From Planctomycetaceae bacterium (lineage in GTDB: Bacteria > Planctomycetota > Planctomycetia > Planctomycetales > Planctomycetaceae), in contig JAGQPW010000005.1 in NCBI GenBank assembly GCA_020426515.1, positions 58,083-90,919 on the forward strand: a stretch of 32,837 bases of DNA, written 5' to 3'. Of this stretch, positions 18,202-26,268 are shown one piece after another. The notes beneath the pieces were generated by a model. The model saw only the letters and a program-made list of their open reading frames with translations. It had not been told where the DNA came from and did no database searches. Position 1 is the first letter of the stretch. Each line of letters starts with the position of its first letter. Position numbers and translations under genes: made by a program.

Positions 18202-19353
18202 CTACCGACTCGCCCCGGTGTCCAACTTCAACTGGTCCGCGAACTGCCTAGCGGTGACGGAGAGAGGGAGTGATGCCAGTTCCTCTGGCGTCGCCCAGCG
18301 GGTCTCCCCATCAGGAATGCTGCCGCTGAGCCACTCGGCCTGATAACACAACAGTCGAATTCGATATCGCGTGACCGAGTGGCGAATCTGCAGCGGATCT
18401 CCCTGCAACGCGATGCGCAAACCCCAGTCCTGCTTCAGGTGGTCGGTCAATTCGCGTTCCACCGGCCGCAAGGCCTGCCGAGAGAGGCGAGTCGCGTACT
18501 CAAGACTGCGAACCGAACAGCGGGGAAAGTCCCACAGTCCAGACCAGCGTTCCCCGTTACTTCGTCGACGCACAAAGAAACGCCCCTGCCGCTGAACGGC
18601 AATCGCCCCCTCCACCAGCGGCGTGATCTCCGGGCGTTTGGCAGCGACAGGAATTTCCTGTTGCAGTCCCAATCGGAACGCCGTGCAGAATTCCTGGAGA
18701 GGACAGGCGGGACAGTCGGGGTTTTGTGGTCGACAGACGAGTGAGCCGACCTCCATGAGCGCCTGATTGGTCAGCCCGGCTCCGGTTTTCGGAGGCAGCA
18801 GCGCCGCCAGGTCCCACAGCAGTCGTTGACCGGCCGCCTTGCGAGGATCATCACGGTAGCCAAGCAGCCGGGAGTACACGCGAACGGTATTCGCTTCGAG
18901 AATCGGAGCGCCGCGATCGTAGGCAAACGAGACGATGGCTCCGGCTGTGTAGCGGCCGATGCCGGGGATCTGCTGCAGCGTGCCGACATCGGTCGGCATC
19001 ATCCCGTTGTGCTGTTCGCAAATCTGAATGGCTCCTCGGCGGAGATTGCGTCCACGGCTGTAGTAGCCCAAGCCCTCCCAGTGTCGGAGAACATCTTCTT
19101 CGGAAGCTGCGGCCAGGTCCTGAACTGTCGGAAACTGCTCAACAAAGCGGTCGAAGTAGGGGACCACAGCTTTCACTGTGGTCTGCTGCAGCATCACTTC
19201 GCTGATCCAGATGTAGTACGGATTGCGAGTTTCACGCCAGGGGAGCGGACGCGAGGCTTTGCGAAACCAGTTGCGCAAACGGATGCGTAGCTTTCGCAGC
19301 GTGGGAGGAGGAAACTGTTCGGCAGGCGCAGGCATCAGGAGATCCAGCCCCAT
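18202..19353 (-). CDS. mutY: A/G-specific adenine glycosylase, MutY type
   Basis: This protein of about 383 residues removes adenine mispaired with 8-oxoguanine. The start at 19353 lies 11 bases after the stop of the preceding gene; the ATG at 19335 is an alternative, and longer starts would overlap that gene. WISEVMLQQTTV carries Glu52, equivalent to the catalytic Glu of MutY. The helix-hairpin-helix is LQQIPGIGRYTAGAI. The [4Fe-4S] set Cys207, Cys214, Cys217, Cys223 has the C-x6-C-x2-C-x5-C spacing. The catalytic Asp position reads ILEANTVRV, so Glu153 replaces Asp. The C-terminal NUDIX-like 8-oxoG recognition domain (about 240-380) is present (VEGAIAVQRQGRFFVRRR). Confidence 0.92.
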   Translation of the reverse strand: MGLDLLMPAPAEQFPPPTLRKLRIRLRNWFRKASRPLPWRETRNPYYIWISEVMLQQTTVKAVVPYFDRFVEQFPTVQDLAAASEEDVLRHWEGLGYYSRGRNLRRGAIQICEQHNGMMPTDVGTLQQIPGIGRYTAGAIVSFAYDRGAPILEANTVRVYSRLLGYRDDPRKAAGQRLLWDLAALLPPKTGAGLTNQALMEVGSLVCRPQNPDCPACPLQEFCTAFRLGLQQEIPVAAKRPEITPLVEGAIAVQRQGRFFVRRRSNGERWSGLWDFPRCSVRSLEYATRLSRQALRPVERELTDHLKQDWGLRIALQGDPLQIRHSVTRYRIRLLCYQAEWLSGSIPDGETRWATPEELASLPLSVTARQFADQLKLDTGASR

Positions 19354-19364
19354 GAGAAAGCAGG

Positions 19365-19640
19365 CTATGCTTCGGGCTGTTCGATGTCGGCCAGCGGAAT
19401 ACAGGCGTAGCCGTGAAAGAGTCCCTGTGACTCGCAATGCGACTGATACTCCGCCGGCATCTGCTGCAGGGCGGCTTCATCCCATTCGAGAATGATCTTC
19501 TGAGCGGCACCACGTCCCTGCATTTCCATGATCATGCCGGACCAGCCGCCAATCACCAGAGACTCGAATTCCGGCATGCGGACTTCGGGACGGATGGTGA
19601 CCCGATCGCCAGCCGACAACTTTGCTTTCCGTTTCGCCAT
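19365..19640 (-). CDS. Small protein of unknown function, SH3-like
   Basis: A 91-residue protein. The ATG at 19640 has GAGGG nine bases upstream; the ATG at 19649 would sit directly on it. After a basic start (MAKRKAKLSAGDRVTIRP) the sequence looks like a compact beta barrel: GGWSGMIMEMQGRG and KIILEWDEAALQQMP, then a segment with HCESQGLFHGYACIPLADIE. The GDRV...G...V pattern resembles KOW/SH3-like small domains, which is an inference. It is soluble with no signal. It lies immediately before mutY on the same strand, so the two are probably cotranscribed and translationally coupled. Confidence 0.72.
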   Translation of the reverse strand: MAKRKAKLSAGDRVTIRPEVRMPEFESLVIGGWSGMIMEMQGRGAAQKIILEWDEAALQQMPAEYQSHCESQGLFHGYACIPLADIEQPEA

Positions 19641-19742
19641 CCTCAGCATCCCTCGCTGTGAGCTTCGTCCCGTGTGGTCGCATATTAGAGAGTTGATGGG
19701 CGGCAGTTCTACCTCAGGTAGCCTTACGCGCCATCGGGCCGT

Positions 19743-20075
19743 TCAATCGAGGTGACTGAGATCACCCGGAGTGATGGGAGCATCGCGGGAAATCGTCTGC
19801 GGACCCTTGCCAGCGGTTTTTTCGTAAATTCCGTCACCCGCCTTTTCGTACTTGGTGAATCCGAGTTCCCCAAGACGCTTGTTGTCGTTCGTCCGCTTGT
19901 GCATGGCGGAATCTGACCAGCTGCCGCCAATGAACGGGGCCTGAATGACGCGCCGCACCGGCTCACCCGTTTCCGGATGCTGGGTTAACGGCTTATCCGA
20001 AATCCGCTGGATGTGCTCAAATGTCGGTCCACCCGACCCATCGGGCAGCACAATTTCATAAACGTATGTGGGCAT
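19743..20075 (-). CDS. FmdB-like small protein without zinc-ribbon cysteines
   Basis: A 110-residue protein that starts MPTYVYEIVLPDGSGG, like the MPTYEYxC start of FmdB-family regulatory proteins, and keeps the later sequence order (FEHIQRISDKPLTQHPETGEPVRRVIQAP). The family's two CxxC pairs are absent, and there is no cysteine at all in the protein. The C-terminal half (GGSWSDSAMHKRTNDNKRLGELGFTKYEKAGDG) is polar and probably flexible. Function is unknown even for the family. It is read away from the SDR gene at 20222, and the 146-base divergent gap contains an inverted repeat. Confidence 0.72.
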   Translation of the reverse strand: MPTYVYEIVLPDGSGGPTFEHIQRISDKPLTQHPETGEPVRRVIQAPFIGGSWSDSAMHKRTNDNKRLGELGFTKYEKAGDGIYEKTAGKGPQTISRDAPITPGDLSHLD

Positions 20076-20106
20076 CTGTCGAATATCTCCTCAGATGACG
20101 GGTCCA

Positions 20107-20125
20107 AGGAACCACGTCGGTTCCT
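20107..20125. promoter_or_regulatory. Inverted repeat in the divergent gap before the SDR gene
   Basis: AGGAACC and GGTTCCT are separated by ACGTC, placed between two divergently read genes (starts at 20075 and 20222). The position and symmetry fit an operator, but no regulator is known and promoter boxes are not clear. Confidence 0.35.
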
Positions 20126-20221
20126 ACAATTGTTGGGCTCGGCGGGACGAATTTCAATCGCTCTCGTCTCATTCGTTGCCGCATTGCCACTCCCGCGCAA
20201 AAACTGGAGCCATTTCCGATC

Positions 20222-21106
20222 ATGCGAATTCTTATTGTTGGCTGCGGATATCTTGGACTTCGGGCTGCTCAACTGTGGGATGAGCAGGGAGCGGAGATCG
20301 TCGCCGTGACTCGATCTCCGGCTCGGGCCGCTGAGTGGTCCAGCCGAGGCTGGGAGCCGGTCGTTGGTGACATCACCCAACCAGAAACTCTGGCGGAGAT
20401 CAAACCGGTTGACTTCTGTTTGTACGCCGTTGGATATGACCGTCACGCAGAGCACTCAAAGCGAGCGGTTTACATTGAAGGGCTTCGATTCTCGCTTCAG
20501 CAGCTTCGTCACAAAACTCCCCGCCTGCTCTATATCTCCAGTGCCAGCGTCTACGGACAGGACGACGGATCTTGGGTCGATGAAACGTCCCCCTGTGAAC
20601 CACGAACCGAAAGTGGACAAATTTGCCTGGAAGCGGAACATCTGGTTGAGGCCGCGGCGAGCCCGGAACTGGGGGTGATGGTCTTGCGATTGTCTGGAAT
20701 TTATGGGCCTCAGCGGCTGCTGACCCGCCTCGAACAGCTCCAAACTGGAGCTCCACTGGGAGGTCAGCCCGAGGCATGGCTGAACCTGATTCACGTCGAC
20801 GATGCAGCCGCAGCCGCCGTGCAACTGGCACGCGACTGGAATGTATATGGACCCGCGGGCCCGTTTCGCCGCTATCTGCTTAGCGACAAATTGCCGGTTC
20901 AGCGATCGACATTCTATGGCAATCTGGCGAGTCTGGTTGGGGCTCCGGCACCACAGTTTGACCCGCAACTGCCGACCCGATCCGGGACAACAGTTTCAGG
21001 CAAACGCTGTAACAGCCAAAAGATACGTCGCGACTTCGCCATCTCGTACCGTTTTCCGACCATTCAGAGCGGACTGCCGGATGCAGTGCATCGAACGACG
21101 ACCTGA
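20222..21106 (+). CDS. Atypical NAD(P)-dependent epimerase/dehydratase (SDR)
   Basis: A 294-residue cytoplasmic Rossmann-fold protein. The N-terminal nucleotide motif is GCGYLG (residues 7-12), followed by YISSASVYGQDDGSWVDE near 103-120 and a substrate-side segment with LRLSGIYGPQR near 157 and LNLIHVDDAA near 189. Where extended SDRs have the YxxxK catalytic pair, this one reads SGQICLEAEHL, so the pair is missing, as in YeeZ-like atypical SDRs. A sugar-nucleotide or other substrate cannot be named. The start follows GGAG by about 12 bases. It lies about 125 bases before fabF. Confidence 0.83.
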   Translation: MRILIVGCGYLGLRAAQLWDEQGAEIVAVTRSPARAAEWSSRGWEPVVGDITQPETLAEIKPVDFCLYAVGYDRHAEHSKRAVYIEGLRFSLQQLRHKTPRLLYISSASVYGQDDGSWVDETSPCEPRTESGQICLEAEHLVEAAASPELGVMVLRLSGIYGPQRLLTRLEQLQTGAPLGGQPEAWLNLIHVDDAAAAAVQLARDWNVYGPAGPFRRYLLSDKLPVQRSTFYGNLASLVGAPAPQFDPQLPTRSGTTVSGKRCNSQKIRRDFAISYRFPTIQSGLPDAVHRTTT

Positions 21107-21231
21107 CCCATACAGGCAACGCGGGTTTGACGGAAAGTCTGCCGCCGATGGGCAGGCGGACTTCTCGCCGGGGCGGTCGACAGGCTAGAATTTCCGCTGG
21201 AATCAAATTTCTGTCCGAGGAAGTCAGGTCC

Positions 21232-22515
21232 ATGAACCGAAGAGTGGTTATCACGGGACTGGGGTGTATTACCCCTGTCGGTAATGATGTGAATACGATG
21301 TGGCAGTCCCTGATGGAGGGTCGCAGCGGCATCAATAACATCACGCATTTCGATGCCTCTGGCTTCCCGACGAAGTTCGCAGCCGAGGTCAAAGGCTTCA
21401 ATCTGGGTGACTACATCCCGAATCCGGAACGGTTCGAGTTTGCCGGTCGGAACATTCGGTTTGCCATCGGTGCTGGTGTCCAGGCCGTCCGCGATGCGGG
21501 CCTGTCCGACGGAAAGTTTGACCCCGCCCGTTTCGGCATCTATCTGGGGGCCGGAGAAGGCCAGCAGGACTTCTTCCTGTTCATGCGGCTCATCGCCGAA
21601 GCGCAGCGCGATGGCGAATTCGACATGGAGCGGTTCACCCGGGCCGGACTGGAACAGTTGAACCCTCGCGAAGAAATGGAGCAGGAGCCGAACATGCCTG
21701 CCGGTCACCTGGCGAGCCTGTTCAACGCCCAGGGCCCGAACCTGAATTGCCTGACCGCCTGTGCCGCTTCGAGCCAGGCCATCGGCGAAGCCACCGAAAT
21801 CATTCGTCAGGGTGAAGCGGACATCATGCTGTCCGGCGGGGCGCACAGCATGATTCACCCGTTCGGTGTCACCGGATTCAACCTGCTGACCGCGCTGTCC
21901 ACTCACAACGACGCTCCCCAGCAGGCATCGCGTCCGTTCGACAAGGATCGTGACGGGTTTGTGCTGGGCGAAGGCTCAGGCATGCTGATTCTGGAAGAAC
22001 TTGAACACGCCAAGCGGCGCGGTGCGCAGATTTACGGTGAAGTTCAGGGCTACGGCTCAACTGCCGATGCCTACCGCATCACCGATATTCATCCCGAGGG
22101 ACGCGGTGCCACCGCCTGCATCAAAATGGCGCTCAACGATGCCGGGATCAATCCCGAAGACGTGCACTACGTCAATGCCCACGGAACAAGTACGGCCGTC
22201 AACGACCGGGTCGAAACCCGGGCCATCAAGCAGGCCCTGGGCGATCATGCCTACAAGACACCCGTTTCCAGCACCAAGAGCATGATGGGACACCTGATTG
22301 CCGCAGCCGGAAGCGCCGAAGCAATCGTCTGTCTGCTGACCATTCGTAACGGCGTACTCCCTCCGACAATCAACTACACGACACCAGATCCTGACTGCGA
22401 TCTGGACTACGTGCCCAACACACCACGTGAAGCAACCGTTGACCGGGCGCTTTCCAACAGCTTCGGATTCGGCGGCCAGAATATCTCGCTGATTCTTTCC
22501 CGCTTTAACGGGTAA
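21232..22515 (+). CDS. fabF: 3-oxoacyl-ACP synthase II
   Basis: This 427-residue condensing enzyme elongates acyl-ACP with malonyl-ACP in fatty-acid synthesis. The ATG at 21232 is preceded by GAGG and AGG; the frame extends upstream to 21127 without a ribosome-binding site. MNRRVVITGLGCITPVGND is the standard KAS II start. The catalytic triad is Cys177 (LTACAASSQA), His317 (NAHGTST) and His354 (MMGHLIAAAGS). The C-terminal SNSFGFGGQN is also conserved. Residues 107-157 (QQDFFLFMRLIAEAQRDGEF and NPREEMEQEP) are more charged than in typical FabF and may reflect a lineage-specific form. No acyl-carrier-protein gene is adjacent. Confidence 0.94.
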   Translation: MNRRVVITGLGCITPVGNDVNTMWQSLMEGRSGINNITHFDASGFPTKFAAEVKGFNLGDYIPNPERFEFAGRNIRFAIGAGVQAVRDAGLSDGKFDPARFGIYLGAGEGQQDFFLFMRLIAEAQRDGEFDMERFTRAGLEQLNPREEMEQEPNMPAGHLASLFNAQGPNLNCLTACAASSQAIGEATEIIRQGEADIMLSGGAHSMIHPFGVTGFNLLTALSTHNDAPQQASRPFDKDRDGFVLGEGSGMLILEELEHAKRRGAQIYGEVQGYGSTADAYRITDIHPEGRGATACIKMALNDAGINPEDVHYVNAHGTSTAVNDRVETRAIKQALGDHAYKTPVSSTKSMMGHLIAAAGSAEAIVCLLTIRNGVLPPTINYTTPDPDCDLDYVPNTPREATVDRALSNSFGFGGQNISLILSRFNG

Positions 22516-22555
22516 GAGTACCGGGACACCGTGTTCCGGACGCGGAGGGATTTGC

Positions 22556-23551
22556 ATGAGCAACTGGCAGATCCTGTTGCTGGGCATCTTGTCGATCCTG
22601 ATCATCGACTTCCTGATCCACCTGTATTATGGCTGGAAGTCGGTTCCCCTGTTCGAGTCCTGTCCGCCGTTTCGACAGGACATGTCTGGCATCGACGTTT
22701 CGGCTGTAACGCGGATTCAAATTCCCTCCACCAACGGTGTCACACTGCGGGGGGCAATTTTCGCTCCCAGGCAGGAGCCCTGTGGGGTCATCCTGTTCCT
22801 TCCCGAGGTTCAGGGCTGCTGGCAAACGGCGGCCATCCACGCTTCCGGGCTGACGGATGCCGGTCTTGCCGTGGTCGCGGTCGACTTCCGCAATCAGGGG
22901 GAAAGCGATGCGCTCGCCGGTTACTCCCCCACGCACTGGGCTTCCGAATACGAACTTCAGGATGCCCAGGAGGCACTGAGCTTCATTCGCCGCGATTCTC
23001 GATTGGGCCACCTCCCGCTAGGGGTCCACGGAGTCAGCCGCGGAGCATGCGTTGCACTGGCGCTGGCGGCCCGTGAACCGCAAATTGGCGCCGTCCTGGC
23101 TCAGGGCCCCTTCTCACGTGATGCGCTGTCACTGCATTTCGGACGCGAGCTCCTGAGATCGCTGTGCGGTCCACTGGCGCGATTTGTTCCCGACTGGCAC
23201 ATCCGCCTGACATTACAGGTCACCTGCTTCCTGAGTGAACGGCGGCACGGTTGTCGCTACCTGGAAATCTCAAACAGCCTCCACCGACTCTCCGGCCGGA
23301 GCCTCATGCTGACCGTCGGAGCCCGTGACCAGTACGTCCCTCCCAGACTGGTGAAACAGCTTGCCATTCAGGCGGCCCACATCCCGGAGGATGTGGTCTG
23401 GATTGTGCCATCGTCCAAGCACAATCAGGAACGGCGAGTCATGGGAGCGGAGTTCGATCGGCGAATTTGTGAGTTCTTCGTTCAAAGCCTCTCGCGCTCG
23501 TCACCCGCCCCATTCGGGCCGCAACAGACAACTCGCATCCACCGCCGTTGA
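22556..23551 (+). CDS. Membrane-anchored alpha/beta hydrolase
   Basis: This 331-residue protein has a strong ribosome-binding site (GGAGGG eight bases before ATG). Residues 5-26 form one membrane anchor (ILLLGILSILIIDFLIHLYYG). The alpha/beta-hydrolase domain follows: VILFLPEVQG (oxyanion-strand region), VVAVDFRNQGES near 107-117 (a typical DxRxxGxS turn), the nucleophile elbow GVSRGA with Ser161, Asp258 in TVGARDQYV and His289 in SSKHNQ. These form a plausible Ser-Asp-His triad. The substrate is unknown; the fold group includes esterases, lipases and peptidases. It starts 40 bases after fabF and is probably cotranscribed with it. Confidence 0.83.
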   Translation: MSNWQILLLGILSILIIDFLIHLYYGWKSVPLFESCPPFRQDMSGIDVSAVTRIQIPSTNGVTLRGAIFAPRQEPCGVILFLPEVQGCWQTAAIHASGLTDAGLAVVAVDFRNQGESDALAGYSPTHWASEYELQDAQEALSFIRRDSRLGHLPLGVHGVSRGACVALALAAREPQIGAVLAQGPFSRDALSLHFGRELLRSLCGPLARFVPDWHIRLTLQVTCFLSERRHGCRYLEISNSLHRLSGRSLMLTVGARDQYVPPRLVKQLAIQAAHIPEDVVWIVPSSKHNQERRVMGAEFDRRICEFFVQSLSRSSPAPFGPQQTTRIHRR

Positions 23552-23567
23552 TGAAACTTACATTTGC

Positions 23568-23596
23568 TTGACTAATAATTCTCAAATCGTCATTCT
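23568..23596 (+). promoter_or_regulatory. Weak sigma-70-like promoter candidate
   Basis: TTGACT (23568-23573) and CATTCT (23591-23596) are spaced by 17 bases in an AT-richer patch right after the hydrolase stop. It could drive the thioredoxin-fold gene at 23859. The -10 match is poor. The remaining 23597-23858 shows no gene on either strand that I trust. Confidence 0.25.
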
Positions 23597-23858
23597 CCCC
23601 TCAAGTTTGAGCAACGTCCTCTCCAGATCATCCGCATCTCTCACGTTGCCCAGCAGGCTCTACCTGCACAATCCGCGCAACCCATTCGTCAGTTGCACGT
23701 CGAACTTGAAACCGTTGAATCGCTCGAACTTCCGTTATGTGTCCGGGCCGATATCACCATTAAAAGTGAGCAACGCGAACCAATGGAATGGACTCATGCC
23801 GCGCTCGAATGGTGCTGAGTCCTGCAACGGTCCGCATGCTCCGCGCAAGGAGGATCCC

Positions 23859-24755
23859 ATGCAAATGTATCGGTGCGGCTGGCTGTTGCTGGCCCTGGTT
23901 TCGCTGAATGGACTCGCTCACGGAGAAACCAAGTGGTACTCCGACCTGACTGCCGCCCGAGCTGAAGCGGAGCGGCTCAACCGTCCGATCCTCTGCCATT
24001 TCTACGGTGAGTGGTGCCTGCCTTGCCAGAAGATGGAACGCAGCGTTCTCAACGAACCTGCCGTACTGGAACAGCTGGGGGGGACCGTCATTGGTGTGAA
24101 AGTCGATGTCGACAAGCACCCTGACCTCGTCCGTCGCTTTGCCGTCAGCAAATTCCCAACCGATATCTTCCTCGAACCGACCGGCGAACGCCTGCTGGAA
24201 TCTCAGGGATTCCACCCGATCAACGAATACGTCTCCATGATGCAGCGTGCATCGACCCGTTATGCCGATCTGCTGGCCAAACGGCAGCCTCGGCCAAGTG
24301 CCCCGGTCGCCAATATTCCAAACGAGGGCCCCAACTCTCAGGAACTGGCCAGCCAGTCGAACCCTGCTCCCAAGTCGGCCAAAGTCGGGCCCATCATGCT
24401 CGATGGTTACTGTGCCGTCACATTGTGGAAACACCGCCGCTGGGTTAAAGGGAGTGAGCAGTTCAAAGGGGAATACAAAGGCCAGGAGTATGTTTTCTCC
24501 TCTGCCGAAACTCTGCATGAGTTCACTGAAAATCCGGAGCGATTCGTGCCTCGATTTCTGGGCTGCGACCCGGTCGTCGTGTGGGAAACCGATCGAGCGA
24601 TTCCCGGAAAGACGCAGTTCGGTGCCTTCTACGATGATGAACTTTACCTGTTCAGCACGGCAGAAAATCGCAAGACCTTCAAAGCCAGTCCGGACCGCTA
24701 CATCCGCACCCGCGTTGTGCTGCGACCGGAACTGATCGAGACGGCAATTCAGTAG
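23859..24755 (+). CDS. Secreted thioredoxin-fold protein with YHS-like repeats
   Basis: A 298-residue protein. The ATG at 23859 has the strong site AAGGAGG just upstream; the frame runs much further upstream as a shadow. A signal peptide covers residues 1-22 (CGWLLLALVSLNGLAHG). The thioredoxin-like domain (about 25-135) has the active site GEWCLPC (Cys53, Cys56) and a later FPTDIFLEP cis-proline loop. After a Pro/Ser/Asn linker (about 147-180), two related segments resemble YHS domains: LDGYCAVTLWKHRRW to ENPERFVPRFLGCDPV, and KTQFGAFYDDELYLFSTAENRKTF to PDRYIRTR. A periplasmic thiol-disulfide role is likely. Confidence 0.85.
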   Translation: MQMYRCGWLLLALVSLNGLAHGETKWYSDLTAARAEAERLNRPILCHFYGEWCLPCQKMERSVLNEPAVLEQLGGTVIGVKVDVDKHPDLVRRFAVSKFPTDIFLEPTGERLLESQGFHPINEYVSMMQRASTRYADLLAKRQPRPSAPVANIPNEGPNSQELASQSNPAPKSAKVGPIMLDGYCAVTLWKHRRWVKGSEQFKGEYKGQEYVFSSAETLHEFTENPERFVPRFLGCDPVVVWETDRAIPGKTQFGAFYDDELYLFSTAENRKTFKASPDRYIRTRVVLRPELIETAIQ

Positions 24756-24767
24756 CTCTTGTGCCGT

Positions 24768-25406
24768 CTAGGTTGCGGCGGCAGCCAGGCGAAGTGTTCC
24801 AAACACCTGACGAATCTCGTTAGGCGTCAACAATCCCCGAGCTCGCTCCGCCATCAGTGGCGAAACTCGGTAGCGACTGAGCAATTCGAACATGCATTCG
24901 GTCGTCTCGTCGTCGATCCCATATTCCTGCTTGAGCGTCGCCGCTTCGGCCGGCGGAATATCCTGAAACTGGCTCAACAGCAGGAAGTCGCCCTTTTGAG
25001 TGCAGCTCAAATGGGCCTGCTGCAGCCGATCAGCTAGAGCTCCATTCACTTCTACGCGACAGGGCGTTGGCCCCGAGCTGAGAATGCGACGCGCCGAAAT
25101 CGGATCGGTGCGAACCACCTGCACCGCTGTCTCACATGCGGCGTAGAGAATGCTCTGGTCGACCAGCGTGGCCTCGTGGACCTCACAGGTCTGATACCGC
25201 GACCAGGTCACGAGCAACTCATCCAGCTGTACCGCCGGACGAGTGTTCCGCAAGAATGGTACCTGTGTGAGATACCCAAAGGAGCGGTCGCCCACGCCAA
25301 TCTGATCGGCCAGCGCAATCCGCTCCAAGGTTTCGAGAAAGGCCAAACGAAACGCAATGTAGAGCGTTTCGCTGAGAGGAACGGTCTGATGATCGATGGA
25401 GAGCAT
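24768..25406 (-). CDS. Protein of unknown function (212 aa)
   Basis: This protein starts MLSIDHQTVPLSETLYIAFRL; no clear ribosome-binding site precedes the ATG at 25406. It is soluble, with no signal or membrane segment. It looks largely helical with several Leu-rich heptad-like stretches (ADRLQQAHLSCTQKGDFLLL, FELLSRYRVSPLMAERARGLL) and ends in LRLAAAAT. I see no known motif. The frame is convergent with the thioredoxin-fold gene, ending 12 bases away. The 198 bases between it and fur contain no gene I trust. Confidence 0.6.
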   Translation of the reverse strand: MLSIDHQTVPLSETLYIAFRLAFLETLERIALADQIGVGDRSFGYLTQVPFLRNTRPAVQLDELLVTWSRYQTCEVHEATLVDQSILYAACETAVQVVRTDPISARRILSSGPTPCRVEVNGALADRLQQAHLSCTQKGDFLLLSQFQDIPPAEAATLKQEYGIDDETTECMFELLSRYRVSPLMAERARGLLTPNEIRQVFGTLRLAAAAT

Positions 25407-25604
25407 GCATCACAAGGTGGCAAACGGCGTACCTCATCACAACACTCTTTTTCCCGCGCGGCACAAAATGCCACAAACTCATCGAAGCGAGTACGTTACG
25501 CGTCCCCCAGTCCTCCAGCGTGATCCCTGCGGCGAAGTCGGCGCGATGCCCAAACTCAACGCAAGAATCTGCGGCATGATGCCGAAAAACACCGTCCTCG
25601 ACGT

Positions 25605-26087
25605 CTAAAGCAGGTTCAGCTTCTTCGGACGGGTCTTGGGAGGTCGGCAGCACGCATCGCACATCCCGTACACTTCCAACCGATGGCCTTCCATGCGGAA
25701 GCCATGCTTTCGGGCCACCTCGTCGAGCACCTGCGCGATCAATTCCTGCTGGAATTCGATCAATTCGCCACACTTCTTGCAGATCAGGTGATCGTGCTGA
25801 GGATAGCCGTAATCGTGCTCAAACACGTCCCGGGCGTCCTGGCGAGCCACTTTACGGATCAGACCGGCTTCTTCCAGATGCTTCAGCGTCCGATACACAG
25901 TCGAGCGGCTGACGTTCTGATCGGCCAGCTGCTGAATGAGCTGCTCGGCCTCAAAATGCTCGTGCGATGAGAAAACCTGTTCCACGATCGTGACCCGTTC
26001 ACGGGTCATACGCAGACCTTTGGTTTGCAGGAACTCGCGGAACTTTTCCTGCGGCGAAACAGCAACTTCAACTTCGCCCAGACTCAC
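25605..26087 (-). CDS. fur: Fur-family metal-dependent repressor
   Basis: This 160-residue DNA-binding regulator starts at the GTG at 26087 with AGGAG about seven bases upstream. The winged helix covers about 10-85: GLRMTRERVTIVEQV and the recognition helix SRSTVYRTLKHLEEAGLI. The dimer/metal domain follows: the regulatory-site region HDYGYPQHDHLICKKCGELIEF (His98, His100, Cys103, Cys106), then HGFRMEGHRLEVYGMCDACC with Cys143 and Cys146 completing a structural zinc site. The sequence is closest in style to iron-sensing Fur, but Zur or PerR cannot be excluded. It probably represses iron uptake. I could not identify a Fur box in its own upstream region by eye. Confidence 0.88.
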   Translation of the reverse strand: MSLGEVEVAVSPQEKFREFLQTKGLRMTRERVTIVEQVFSSHEHFEAEQLIQQLADQNVSRSTVYRTLKHLEEAGLIRKVARQDARDVFEHDYGYPQHDHLICKKCGELIEFQQELIAQVLDEVARKHGFRMEGHRLEVYGMCDACCRPPKTRPKKLNLL

Positions 26088-26215
26088 AACACACTCCTAC
26101 ATAATACTTTGCGACACACAAGCCGACAGAACCGGGCAAAATGGGCCGCCGCCATCGGATTCCTGCCGCAGCGACAGGTGAAACTCTGATCCTTGTCAGA
26201 TAATAGAAGACCAGC

Positions 26216-26234
26216 CGCCCCTGTCCAAGGGGCG
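26216..26234 (-). terminator. Short GC-rich hairpin after the VWA gene
   Basis: CGCCCCT and AGGGGCG flank a five-base loop, 35 bases past the stop of the leftward VWA gene. A mixed TTC-TATTAT stretch lies a little beyond, not a clean T-run. A plausible but weak terminator before fur. Confidence 0.4.
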
Positions 26235-26268
26235 TTATGCGAGAACCGGGTGAAACTTGCTCACGAAA

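Noticed and set aside
16730..18343. 537-codon plus-strand frame opposite the SGNH-DUF1080 gene
   Set aside because: It is open only because the real minus-strand gene has GC-rich codons. The minus strand carries complete enzyme motifs and a signal peptide, while this frame shows none.
25572..25590. CGGCATGATGCCG palindrome with a run of A's after fur
   Set aside because: On the fur strand the T-run comes before the stem, which is the wrong order for a terminator.
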